From Oribacterium sp. (lineage in GTDB: Bacteria; Bacillota_A; Clostridia; Lachnospirales; Lachnospiraceae), in contig SFND01000002.1 in assembly GCA_004554245.1 (NCBI GenBank), forward strand, positions 119,469 through 183,468: DNA of 64,000 bases, given 5' to 3'. The first letter of the stretch is position 1; each line of letters opens with the position of its first letter. Positions 33,955-42,368 of this stretch are shown here, in pieces. The notes under the pieces were generated by a model. That model did no database searches. It worked only from the letters and a program-made list of their open reading frames with translations, and was not told the DNA's origin. Position numbers and translations under genes: made by a program.

Positions 33955-35082
33955 ATGAAACAGTGGTTTAGAAAAGCTGCTCTCTGTTTTGCTCTTGCAC
34001 TTTCCGTTCTTACACTGGCAGCTTGCGGAAACTCATCGAAGGACACGGTTGAGCCGATCGAGCCATCCGTAAAGTCCGCACTTGAGGAGCAGGCAAAGCA
34101 GTATGCGGAGCAGAGCATCTATGCTCTGAGCGATGCTGAGATCGAGTCTCAGATCAAGTCTGCATACAAGACAAAGGATGAAATCACCTATAACGGCCTT
34201 ACCAATTATCTGAATGATAAGGATCGTCTCGGTGCTTTCGTCAGTGTAGACGATGCAGTTGCATCCAAGACAGAAGATGGCTATTCCATCGTAATTAATT
34301 CAACTTTTGAGAAGAGAACCCTGAAGCTTACCCTCGGTCTCAACGAGCTGACCGGTAAGACGACGGAGATGACCTTCGAGCCGTACTACTCACTCGCTGA
34401 GCAGATGGAGGATGCAGGCGCGAACCTTGCGGTAGGTATGGGTACCGTCTTCGTAGTTCTCATTTTCATCGCCTGGGTGATCTCCATGTTCAAGTACATC
34501 AGTGTATTTGAGAAGAAGATGAAGGGCAAGAAGGCACCGGCAGAGGCACCAAAGGCTGCCGCACCGGCACCGAAGGCCGCAGCTCCAGCTCCGGCTGCAA
34601 AGCAGGACGATGTGATGCAGGCGGTTATCGCCGCAGCGATCGCCGCTTATGAGGCAGATACCGCCGGCGCGCAGAGTGAGAACGGCTTCGTACCAGGACC
34701 GACACTTCAGAATGGTCTCTTCGTACGTCCGCTTCGTTCACGCAGCTTCGCACCAGCCGCTTCCGAAGCCGTAGCTTCCGCACCGGTTGTCACTTCCGTG
34801 GCTCCAGTGGCTGCACCAGTCGCAGCTGCCGCTCCGGCTCCGGCCGCAGCACCTGCAGGCGCACAGGGATCCGTAAAGGTGGAGTCCCCGATGCCAGGTA
34901 AGATCCTCGCAGTAAAGAAGAGTGTCGGCGACACGGTGAAGAGCGGTGACGTCATCCTCATCCTTGAGGCGATGAAGATGGAGAACGAGATCGTGGCTCC
35001 ACAGGATGGTACCGTAGCATCGATCAATGTTTCCGTCGGTGATTCCGTAGAGTCCGGCGCAACACTTGCAACATTAAACTGA
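33955..35082 (+). CDS. OadG-like subunit with N-terminal lipoprotein signal and C-terminal biotinyl domain
   Basis: A composite 375-residue protein. Residues 1-23 form a lipoprotein signal with lipobox LAAC (in LTLAACGNSS). Residues ~25-145 are an exported domain. A membrane helix follows (about 158-178, VGMGTVFVVLIFIAWVISMF) that matches the single helix of OadG-type gamma/delta subunits of Na+-pumping decarboxylases. Then come an Ala/Pro-rich linker and a biotinyl domain with EAMKMEN at the C-terminus. ATG 33955 follows GAGAGGAG; an earlier ATG at 33940 overlaps the mmdA-like stop. OadG subunits are normally ~80-120 residues without lipobox or biotin domain, so this is a three-part fusion. 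Confidence 0.8.
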   Translation: MKQWFRKAALCFALALSVLTLAACGNSSKDTVEPIEPSVKSALEEQAKQYAEQSIYALSDAEIESQIKSAYKTKDEITYNGLTNYLNDKDRLGAFVSVDDAVASKTEDGYSIVINSTFEKRTLKLTLGLNELTGKTTEMTFEPYYSLAEQMEDAGANLAVGMGTVFVVLIFIAWVISMFKYISVFEKKMKGKKAPAEAPKAAAPAPKAAAPAPAAKQDDVMQAVIAAAIAAYEADTAGAQSENGFVPGPTLQNGLFVRPLRSRSFAPAASEAVASAPVVTSVAPVAAPVAAAAPAPAAAPAGAQGSVKVESPMPGKILAVKKSVGDTVKSGDVILILEAMKMENEIVAPQDGTVASINVSVGDSVESGATLATLN

Positions 35083-35483
35083 GATGGGCGATAGCCCTTT
35101 AGAATTCGAGAGGTATTAAGATGAAGAAATATACTATTACCGTAAATGGCGTCGCTTATGACGTAACCGTAGAAGAGGGTGGCAGCGTAGCATCTGCACC
35201 GAAGGCAACTGCTCCAGCAGCACCAGCAGCCGCTCCGGCTCCAGCCGCAGCACCTGCAGGCGCACAGGGATCCGTAAAGGTAGAGTCCCCGATGCCAGGT
35301 AAGATCCTCGCAGTTAAGAAGAACGTCGGCGATGTTGTAAAGAGCGGTGATGTGATCCTCGTTCTTGAGGCGATGAAGATGGAGAACGATATCGTAGCAC
35401 CTCAGGATGGCACCGTAGCTTCCATCAACGTTTCTGTTGGTGATTCAGTAGAGTCAGGTGCAACCCTTGCAACTCTGAACTGA
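34836..35483 (+). repeat. Duplicated biotinyl-domain coding sequence
   Basis: About 247 bases at 34836-35082 (end of the OadG-like gene) recur at 35237-35483 (end of the biotin carrier gene) with only scattered, mostly silent changes. The shared block starts at the Ala/Pro linker and runs through AMKMEN to the final ATLN residues. The similarity includes the wobble positions of many codons, indicating recent duplication or gene conversion. Confidence 0.9.
35121..35483 (+). CDS. Biotin carrier protein (MmdC / transcarboxylase 1.3S-like)
   Basis: A 120-residue protein with a short N-terminal segment (KKYTITVNGVAYDVTVEEGG, typical of 1.3S/MmdC subunits), an Ala/Pro linker and a C-terminal biotinyl domain with the biotinylated Lys in EAMKMEN. 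Biotin ligase attaches biotin to that lysine, which then carries CO2 between the carboxyltransferase and the OadB pump. It is preceded by GAGAGGT and lies 38 bases after the OadG-like gene, whose biotinyl domain is almost identical. Confidence 0.95.
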   Translation: MKKYTITVNGVAYDVTVEEGGSVASAPKATAPAAPAAAPAPAAAPAGAQGSVKVESPMPGKILAVKKNVGDVVKSGDVILVLEAMKMENDIVAPQDGTVASINVSVGDSVESGATLATLN

Positions 35484-35545
35484 TCTTTGATCAGATCGTG
35501 TCAAGTGTTGATTTGATTTTGCTGTACTGGAGGTTATAAAAACAT

Positions 35546-36694
35546 ATGAATATATTAGAAACCTTAACAAACCTGCTCCAGCAGACAGCATTCGTAAGCA
35601 TGACATGGGGAAATGTGCTGATGATCATCGTCGCATTCGTCTTCCTGTATCTTGCCATCGCTAAGGGCTTCGAGCCACTTCTTCTGGTTCCGATCGCCTT
35701 CGGTATGCTGCTCGTCAATATCTATCCGGACATCATGCTGAGCCCGGAGGATTCGATCAATGGAACAGGCGGACTGCTTTGGTACTTCTTCCATCTGGAT
35801 GAGTGGACGATTCTTCCGTCCCTGATCTTCATGGGTGTAGGCGCACAGACCGACTTCTCCCCGCTGATTGCAAACCCGATCACCTTCCTGCTCGGTGCTG
35901 CTGCTCAGTTTGGTATTTATGCCGCTTATTTCATGGCGATTTTCATGGGCTTCAACGGAGCCGCTGCGGCAGCCATCTCCATCATCGGTGGAGCCGATGG
36001 ACCTACCTCCATCTTCCTGTGCAACAAGCTCGGACAGACCTCTCTGCTCGGACCGATCGCCGTAGCGGCATATTCCTATATGTCCCTCGTTCCGATCATT
36101 CAGCCGCCGATCATGAAGGCGCTGACCACCGAGGAGGAGAGAAAGACCAGAATGCCACAGCTTCGTCCGGTATCGAAGCTCGAGCGTATTCTCTTCCCGA
36201 TCATCGTTACGACCATCGTATGTATCCTTCTTCCGACCACGGCTCCGCTCGTAGGTATGCTGATGCTCGGTAACCTGTTCAAGGAGTCCGGTGTCGTAAA
36301 GCAGCTTACAGAGACCGCATCGAACGCGATGATGTATATCGTCGTTATCATGCTCGGTACGTCTGTCGGCGGTGCAACTTCTGCGGAGGCCTTCCTGAAC
36401 CTGGATACCCTGAAGATCGTTGCACTCGGACTGATTGCCTTCGCATTCGGTACCGCTGCCGGTGTTGTGCTCGGTAAGATCATGTATGTCGTTTCCGGTC
36501 ATAAGATCAACCCGCTCATCGGTTCTGCCGGTGTATCTGCCGTCCCGATGGCAGCGCGTGTATCCCAGAAGGTGGCTTCTGAGGCGGATCCTACAAACTT
36601 CCTGCTTATGCAGGCCATGGGCCCGAACGTAGCAGGTGTTATCGGTACTGCTGTAGCAGCCGGTACCTTCATGGCTGTTTACGGCGTGAAGTAA
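35546..36694 (+). CDS. oadB: Na+-pumping decarboxylase beta subunit (OadB/MmdB family)
   Basis: Membrane subunit that decarboxylates carboxybiotin and exports Na+. The 382-residue polytopic protein has about nine to eleven membrane helices and the conserved Asp-containing segment SIIGGADGPTSIF (about 147-159), a known Na+-site region, plus LIGSAGVSAVPMAARVSQ near the C-terminus. Spacing to neighbours is 62 and 16 bases. It confirms that the operon is an energy-conserving primary sodium pump rather than only a soluble transcarboxylase. Confidence 0.95.
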   Translation: MNILETLTNLLQQTAFVSMTWGNVLMIIVAFVFLYLAIAKGFEPLLLVPIAFGMLLVNIYPDIMLSPEDSINGTGGLLWYFFHLDEWTILPSLIFMGVGAQTDFSPLIANPITFLLGAAAQFGIYAAYFMAIFMGFNGAAAAAISIIGGADGPTSIFLCNKLGQTSLLGPIAVAAYSYMSLVPIIQPPIMKALTTEEERKTRMPQLRPVSKLERILFPIIVTTIVCILLPTTAPLVGMLMLGNLFKESGVVKQLTETASNAMMYIVVIMLGTSVGGATSAEAFLNLDTLKIVALGLIAFAFGTAAGVVLGKIMYVVSGHKINPLIGSAGVSAVPMAARVSQKVASEADPTNFLLMQAMGPNVAGVIGTAVAAGTFMAVYGVK

Positions 36695-36710
36695 TGAAAG
36701 AGGAGATAAA

Positions 36711-38117
36711 ATGGCTAAAGTAAAAATCACTGAGACTGTGCTGCGTGATGCACATCAGTCATTAATTGCAACCCGTATGCCGAGCTCCGAGATGGAGCCG
36801 ATTCTGGACACCATGGATCAGATCGGTTACAACGCCGTAGAGTGCTGGGGCGGTGCGACCTTCGATTCCTGCCTTCGTTTCCTGAAGGAGGATCCATGGG
36901 AGAGACTTCGTATGCTTCGTAAGCACTTCAAGAACACGAAGCTTCAGATGCTCTTCAGAGGTCAGAACATCCTCGGCTACAATCACTATGCAGATGATGT
37001 CGTAGAGAACTTCGTAGAGCGTTCCATCGCAAACGGTATCGATATCATCCGTATCTTCGACTGCTTAAACGATATTCGTAACCTCGAGACGGCTGTAAAG
37101 GCAACCAAGAAGGAGGGCGGTCACGCGCAGATCGCACTCTGCTATACACTGGGTGATGCGTATACCCTCGAGTACTGGGAGAACCTCGCACGTGATGTTG
37201 AGTCTCTCGGCGCAGATTCCCTCTGTATCAAGGATATGGCAGGCCTTCTGCTTCCGCAGGCAGGCTATGACCTCGTGAAGGCACTCAAGAAGGGAACCTC
37301 CCTTCCGATCGAGATCCACACCCATTACACCTCCGGTATGGCTTCCATGACTTACCTCAAGTGCGTAGAGGCGGGTGCAGATATCATCGATACCGCTTCC
37401 ACTCCGTTCGCTCTTGGTACTTCTCAGCCTTCTACCGACGTTATGGTAAAGGCGTTTGAGGGTACAGAGTACGATACTGGTATCGATGTAAACAAGCTCA
37501 TCGAGGTTTCCAAGTACTTCGAGCCGTATCGTGAGGAGTGCCTGAAGTCTGGGCTTATGTCCACGAAGGTGCTTGGCGTTAATGTCAACACCCTTCGTTA
37601 TCAGGTTCCGGGCGGTATGCTCAGTAACCTCATCTCTCAGCTTGACAAGGCTGGCCAGATCGATAAGCTGAACGCCGTTCTCGAGGAAGTTCCGAGAGTT
37701 CGTAAGGACTTCGGTGAGCCACCTCTCGTAACCCCGTCTTCTCAGATCGTGGGTACACAGGCGGTGATGAACGTCCTGACCGGCGAGCGCTATAAGATGG
37801 TTCCGAAGGAGTCTCATAAGCTCGTTGCCGGTGAGTTCGGCCGTACCGTAAAGCCGATGGATCCGGAGATGATGAAGAAGGTTCTGAAGCCAGGTGAGAC
37901 CCAGATGACCGACCGTCCTGCAGATCATATCGCTCCGCAGATGGCTCAGTTCACCGAGGAGACCAAGAAGCTCGTGAAGAACCCGACACCGGAGGACGTA
38001 CTTGATTATGCTCTGTTCCCGGCTGTAGCGAAGGATTTCTTTGCTTACCGTGACGCACAGCAGACCGGCTTCGCCGCAACCGCTGGTGACAAGGAGAACA
38101 AGGCGTATCCAGTTTAA
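36711..38117 (+). CDS. oadA: Oxaloacetate decarboxylase / pyruvate carboxylase carboxyltransferase subunit (OadA / 5S-like), without biotin domain
   Basis: TIM-barrel carboxyltransferase that moves CO2 between pyruvate/oxaloacetate and biotin. The 468-residue protein shows TVLRDAHQSLIATRM (metal Asp and substrate Arg), CIKDMAGLL (catalytic Lys) and the metal-binding IEIHTHYTSG. It ends after the PYC_OADA-like helical domain and lacks the ~100-residue biotinyl extension of classic OadA (~590), so it must use the separate biotin carriers encoded upstream. It is the last gene of the operon, followed by a strong terminator. Co-occurrence with a 12S-like subunit is the unusual part. Confidence 0.93.
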   Translation: MAKVKITETVLRDAHQSLIATRMPSSEMEPILDTMDQIGYNAVECWGGATFDSCLRFLKEDPWERLRMLRKHFKNTKLQMLFRGQNILGYNHYADDVVENFVERSIANGIDIIRIFDCLNDIRNLETAVKATKKEGGHAQIALCYTLGDAYTLEYWENLARDVESLGADSLCIKDMAGLLLPQAGYDLVKALKKGTSLPIEIHTHYTSGMASMTYLKCVEAGADIIDTASTPFALGTSQPSTDVMVKAFEGTEYDTGIDVNKLIEVSKYFEPYREECLKSGLMSTKVLGVNVNTLRYQVPGGMLSNLISQLDKAGQIDKLNAVLEEVPRVRKDFGEPPLVTPSSQIVGTQAVMNVLTGERYKMVPKESHKLVAGEFGRTVKPMDPEMMKKVLKPGETQMTDRPADHIAPQMAQFTEETKKLVKNPTPEDVLDYALFPAVAKDFFAYRDAQQTGFAATAGDKENKAYPV

Positions 38118-38144
38118 TCTGAACTGATTTATCCTTTCCATATC

Positions 38145-38178
38145 GAAGCCCCGGACCGAAAGGTCCGGGGCTTCTTTT
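38145..38178 (+). terminator. Intrinsic terminator of the decarboxylase operon
   Basis: Perfect 13-base arms GAAGCCCCGGACC / GGTCCGGGGCTTC with a GAAA tetraloop and TTTT. Confidence 0.95.
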
Positions 38179-38263
38179 GTCTATCATTCTGGCGTAGGGG
38201 TCCGGATTTCCTGACAAATTCTTTACAAAAACTGATCGCTTATATTAATAATTCGTTTTGCGA

Positions 38264-38292
38264 TTGAAGCATGCTGCAGAAATCGATATACT
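38264..38292 (+). promoter_or_regulatory. Promoter of the cell-surface protein genes
   Basis: TTGAAG (38264-38269), 17-base spacer, TATACT (38287-38292), about 150 bases before the start codon. Confidence 0.65.
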
Positions 38293-38299
38293 GTAGAGG

Positions 38300-38444
38300 T
38301 GATTTTGCGCGTTTTCGTCTTTTTTCGAACGCCTCGAAGTACGAGACTGGATCGAAAAGCCTGGAAGTGATGCCTACGTGCGGACAGAAGAACATCCGCC
38401 TAGCACTTCTTTTTACGTAATCTATAGTAATGGAGCATATATTC
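38300..38444 (+). promoter_or_regulatory. Leader with internal terminator-like hairpin (possible attenuator)
   Basis: The leader contains a branched inverted repeat, AGTG ... GCGGA ... TCCGC ... CACTT (about 38365-38408), followed by CTTTTTA, that is, a terminator-like structure after the promoter and before the gene. CGAAGTACGAGACTGG and GATCGAAAAGCCTGG upstream could form a sensing domain. I could not assign it to a known riboswitch class. It lies in the 327-base gap 38118-38444. Confidence 0.4.
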
Positions 38445-40520
38445 ATGAAAAAACATAAAACGAAATCCCTTCAGCACAGCGTCGGTACGGCACTGCTTTC
38501 GCTCTGCCTTCTGCTGACACCGGCCGGCACTGCGCTGAATGCACTTCCTTCTGCCTATGCGGCACAGGCGGCGGTCATCCGCGGGACGAACGTCAATGTC
38601 CGTGCGTCCGCCAGTACCTCGAGCCAGCTGCTGACCTCCCTCGGAAACAACACAACGGTCTCGATTCTGAATCAGACGACGGGCAGTGATGGCAAGGTCT
38701 GGTATCAGATTTCAGCCGGCGGAGTGACCGGTTACGTTCGTTCGGATCTCGTGTCTACGCAGAGCGTGGCCTATACCACGGATGCAAATTTCGAGGCGTA
38801 CCTCGCACAGCAGGGCTTCCCGGAAAGCTACAAGGCTGGACTTCGGACGCTGCATGCACAGCATCCGACCTGGATCTTTAATGCCGTACAGACCGGTCTC
38901 GACTGGAATACCGCCGTCGCTTCCGAGCTGCAGGGTACCTCGAGTCTGGTCGAAACCGGATCGAAATCCTCCTGGAAGTCGACCGACGCCGGGAAGTTTG
39001 ACTGGACGAGCTCGACCTGGCCTGGCTTCGATGGCGCGACCTGGGTCGGCGCATCGCGGGAAATCGTCGCCTATTTTATGGATCCACGTAATTTCCTGGA
39101 TGACAGCTATGTCTTCCAGTTCGCGGTGCATGATTACAATGCAGAGCTTCAGACGATCGATGGACTCCGATCCATGCTGCAGGGTACCTTCCTCAGTGGG
39201 CAGGTCGCGATCGATGCTTCGAGTCCTCTCTATGCGGCGGCGGTCGCAGCACAGGGACTGAGTGCGTCCACGAACGCGGTGGGTGGTCAGACGGTGACGG
39301 ACGCCGGCAGTGGCACAACGACACAGACGGGCAGCGGAGAGTCCCTGCTCGGCTATGAAGGACCGGGGGCCAAGAGCGCGGCCAATGCCTCCAGCGATAC
39401 ACAGGCGCCAGCCGGGACAACAGCCATTACCGCCACGAATGTGCTCGAGGGCACGGATTCGATGTCGACGAGCGTGATGCCAGGCACCAGCGGTCCGGGC
39501 ATGGGGAACGCCGCGATGGGGACGACGAACGCAACGAACATGATGGGCGGCACCGTGACCGTTTCGTATGCCGACATCCTCATGGAGGCAGCGGAGCAGT
39601 CGAAGGTGAGCCCGTACATGCTCGCAGCGATGATCCTCCAGGAGCAGGGCAGTAAGGGTACATCCGGCTCGATCTCCGGAGCGACCGGCTACTATAATTA
39701 TTTCAATGTCGGTGCCTATGCGGCGAACGGTATGACCGCGGTCGAGCGCGGCCTCTGGTATGCTGCGCAGTCCGGCAGCTATAACCGTCCATGGAATACA
39801 CCGGAGAAGGCCATCGTGGGTGGTGCGCTCTTCTATGCACAGAACTACCTCTCAGCCGGACAGAATACGCTGTATCTCAAGCGCTTCAACGTCCAGGGCT
39901 CCAATATGTTCAAGCATCAGTACATGACGAACACCGCCGGAGCCGCTGAGGAGGGCAAGAACCTCGGGAAGGCCTACACCGACACGATGCGTGCCGGGAT
40001 TCTCGTTTTCAACATCCCGGTTTATAACGGCATGCCGGAGACTCCGTGTCCGATGCCGACGAAGGATGGCAACCCGAACAACAAGCTGCAGTATCTCTCG
40101 GTCGATGGCTTCACCCTGACCCCGAGCTTCAACCTCGATACGACATCCTATACGCTCGTCGTCGATCCGTCCGTGCAGATGGTCAATGTCTCTGCCGTGG
40201 CTTATCACAGCGCTGCACAGATCAGCGGTGCCGGACAGATCCTGCTGGATACGCCGACGAAGGTCGTGACGATCACCGTGACCGCACAGAACGGGGATCA
40301 GCGGAACTATCAGATCACGATCAGCCAGTCCGCAGGCGGACAGCTTGGAAATACGCTGCAGATGGGCATGACCGGCAGCAGCGATGTCAGCCTCCAGACG
40401 GGTACGTCGATGCCGGGGATGACGACGACCGTAACGGGTGCACAGACACCGGCGGTCGGCGTGAGCCCGACCGGAACCGTCGTGACGGATGTGGTTGCGG
40501 GAACAAACGGCCCGATGTAA
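38445..40520 (+). CDS. Secreted SH3-domain glucosaminidase-like protein with cadherin-like domain
   Basis: This 691-residue protein has a signal peptide (about 1-41, ending AAQA), a bacterial SH3 domain (about 45-105, with GTNVNVRASAS), a segment with GLDWNTAVASEL and DPRNFLDD typical of Lachnospiraceae peptidoglycan hydrolases, a low-complexity Ser/Thr/Gly/Met linker (about 280-375), a glucosaminidase-like domain (about 376-520, MLAAMILQEQGSKG and GYYNYFNVGAY), then a cadherin-like beta-sandwich domain (about 540-630) and a Gly/Thr tail. Likely role: cell wall hydrolysis. ATG 38445 follows GGAG; an in-frame ATG at 38430 lacks a ribosome binding site. No membrane anchor was seen. Confidence 0.78.
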   Translation: MKKHKTKSLQHSVGTALLSLCLLLTPAGTALNALPSAYAAQAAVIRGTNVNVRASASTSSQLLTSLGNNTTVSILNQTTGSDGKVWYQISAGGVTGYVRSDLVSTQSVAYTTDANFEAYLAQQGFPESYKAGLRTLHAQHPTWIFNAVQTGLDWNTAVASELQGTSSLVETGSKSSWKSTDAGKFDWTSSTWPGFDGATWVGASREIVAYFMDPRNFLDDSYVFQFAVHDYNAELQTIDGLRSMLQGTFLSGQVAIDASSPLYAAAVAAQGLSASTNAVGGQTVTDAGSGTTTQTGSGESLLGYEGPGAKSAANASSDTQAPAGTTAITATNVLEGTDSMSTSVMPGTSGPGMGNAAMGTTNATNMMGGTVTVSYADILMEAAEQSKVSPYMLAAMILQEQGSKGTSGSISGATGYYNYFNVGAYAANGMTAVERGLWYAAQSGSYNRPWNTPEKAIVGGALFYAQNYLSAGQNTLYLKRFNVQGSNMFKHQYMTNTAGAAEEGKNLGKAYTDTMRAGILVFNIPVYNGMPETPCPMPTKDGNPNNKLQYLSVDGFTLTPSFNLDTTSYTLVVDPSVQMVNVSAVAYHSAAQISGAGQILLDTPTKVVTITVTAQNGDQRNYQITISQSAGGQLGNTLQMGMTGSSDVSLQTGTSMPGMTTTVTGAQTPAVGVSPTGTVVTDVVAGTNGPM

Positions 40521-40643
40521 AATAAAAGCATGTGGTAAACAGCTGGGCAGCGGAGGATGCTGCCCGGCTTCGCCATATGTTCCGTCCGCCGCTGTGAAGG
40601 CGGCATGATCTACGATGATAATCCACTTAAGATAGAGGTACGC

Positions 40644-42254
40644 ATGAAACGTTTTTCATATTTCATAACAACCGTTCTTTTCACACTGCTTTTGTCGATG
40701 CAGGCACTTGCGTCGAGCGCGGCCATCACCTTCTCGGACCCGAGCGTCACGGTCGGGTCGGATGTCAATGTCACGATGAAGGTGTCGAGTGGCGAGACGA
40801 CGCTGGCCCGTGCCGACGTGACCCTCGCCTATGATGCGAATCTGCTTGAGTTTGTCAGTGGTACAGACGCATCGGGAGGCGCCGGCACCGTACGTATCAA
40901 TGGCGGCACCAATGGCAGCGGCACCGGAACCCTCGAGTATAATCTGAAGTTCCATACCCTGTCTGCCGGCACCGCTACCCTGACGATTCAGAATTACAAC
41001 ATCTACGATGCCGATGAGAGCTTCGCAGAGCTCGAGCACCAGGGCTCGTCCACCGTGACGATCAGCTCGGCAGCCGCCGCATCGACGAATACACAGCTGT
41101 CGTCGCTCGTGGTTTCACCAGGCACCCTGAGCCCGGCATTTTCAGCCGATACGACCAGCTATTCACTGATCGTCGGTACAGAGGTTGATACCCTGGCAAT
41201 CAATGCGATCGCCGCAGACAGCACCGCCTCCGTTCAGGTGAGTGGCAATGAGCAGTTAAGCATGGGCGAGAATACCGTGACGATCACAGTGACGGCCGCC
41301 GATGGTACGAGCCAGGCGGTTTATACACTGGACGTTACGAAGCAGGAGGGTGGACCGAATGTCGGTGATACGACGACCGCAACGACGAACGAGGGTGTAA
41401 AGCTCAGCGCAAAGGATAAGACCATCACCATCATGAATCCGGGCTCCGATGTCGAGATTCCGGAGGGCTTCGCAGAAAGCACGATCGACATCGACGGGCA
41501 TCAGGTGAAGGGCTGGGTATGGAAGCTCGATACCGATCACCAGTACTGCATCGTGTATGGCATGAACGAGGCGGGCGAGCTGAATTTCTACCGCTATGAC
41601 CTGACGGAGAAGACCATCCAGCGCTATTTCGAGGATCCGGTCGAGCAGCAGCTGAAGGCGGATGCAGAACAGTACCCTGAGCTGGTATCCCGCTATGACG
41701 CACTGGTTCGTCAGTATAATCATATGTTCATCCTGACCTGTATCCTGGCGGTGGCTGTCCTGGGCCTGCTGGTATTTGTGATTGTACTCGTCACCAGACG
41801 TCATGATGGTCAGGGAAGCAGCACGGTTCGACGCATGAATGCGTCTGAAAAGAACCGTGTGAAGCCGGTCTCCATCGAGGATGAGGGTATGGATGCCGTC
41901 GGAGCTGAGACTACCTCACTGGAGGAGACGATCCCGCTTCATAAGCTCGGAGAGCTTCCGAAGCGAAGCACAGACCTTCCGGACGACCGTGATACGGAGG
42001 AAAGCGAGCTCGATGCAACACGCGTCCTGAAGCAGGAAGACCGTGCTGCGATCTCGGGCAGCGATGCTTCCGAGCGCACGCATGGCCTCGATATCGAGGA
42101 CCTCGACGACGTCGATGAGCCGACGATCGCACTCCATGATCTCGGTGGCGTGCAGCACGCACCGACGGAGCCGGAGGAGGAGAAGGAGGATCTCGAGCAC
42201 ACAAGAGCCTTCCAGATGCCGAAGGATCCCGGACTGGATATCGAGGATCTTTAA
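40644..42254 (+). CDS. Membrane-anchored cohesin-domain protein with acidic cytoplasmic tail
   Basis: The 536-residue protein has a signal peptide (ending QALAS), a cohesin-type beta-sandwich (about 25-145, LTYDANLLEFVSG-like strand and TLSAGTATL), a cadherin-like domain (about 155-245), another exposed region, one membrane helix (about 370-395, MFILTCILAVAVLGLLVFVIVLV) and a ~140-residue cytoplasmic tail rich in Asp/Glu/Leu with two LDIEDL motifs and other short acidic repeats. A cohesin unit suggests docking of dockerin-bearing proteins, though no dockerin is seen here. It shares the cadherin-like module with the preceding gene. The acidic repeats may bind a cytoplasmic partner. Confidence 0.68.
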   Translation: MKRFSYFITTVLFTLLLSMQALASSAAITFSDPSVTVGSDVNVTMKVSSGETTLARADVTLAYDANLLEFVSGTDASGGAGTVRINGGTNGSGTGTLEYNLKFHTLSAGTATLTIQNYNIYDADESFAELEHQGSSTVTISSAAAASTNTQLSSLVVSPGTLSPAFSADTTSYSLIVGTEVDTLAINAIAADSTASVQVSGNEQLSMGENTVTITVTAADGTSQAVYTLDVTKQEGGPNVGDTTTATTNEGVKLSAKDKTITIMNPGSDVEIPEGFAESTIDIDGHQVKGWVWKLDTDHQYCIVYGMNEAGELNFYRYDLTEKTIQRYFEDPVEQQLKADAEQYPELVSRYDALVRQYNHMFILTCILAVAVLGLLVFVIVLVTRRHDGQGSSTVRRMNASEKNRVKPVSIEDEGMDAVGAETTSLEETIPLHKLGELPKRSTDLPDDRDTEESELDATRVLKQEDRAAISGSDASERTHGLDIEDLDDVDEPTIALHDLGGVQHAPTEPEEEKEDLEHTRAFQMPKDPGLDIEDL

Positions 42255-42267
42255 ATCATAAGAGCAG

Positions 42268-42307
42268 AAGGAGAGCCTGCAGCTGAAGCTGCAGGCTCTC
42301 CTTCTTA
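42268..42307 (+). terminator. Intrinsic terminator after the cohesin-domain gene
   Basis: GGAGAGCCTGCAGC / GCTGCAGGCTCTCC, 14-base arms, then TTCTT. Confidence 0.85.
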
Positions 42308-42315
42308 AATCAAGA

Positions 42316-42344
42316 TTGATTCAAATCCTGAAATGCACTAGAAT
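42316..42344 (+). promoter_or_regulatory. Promoter of clpC
   Basis: TTGATT (42316-42321), 17-base spacer, TAGAAT (42339-42344). No CtsR-type tandem heptad operator (GGTCAAA/AAGTCAAA) was seen. Confidence 0.65.
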
Positions 42345-42368
42345 ATCCTTCATGAAAGGTGGTAAAGC

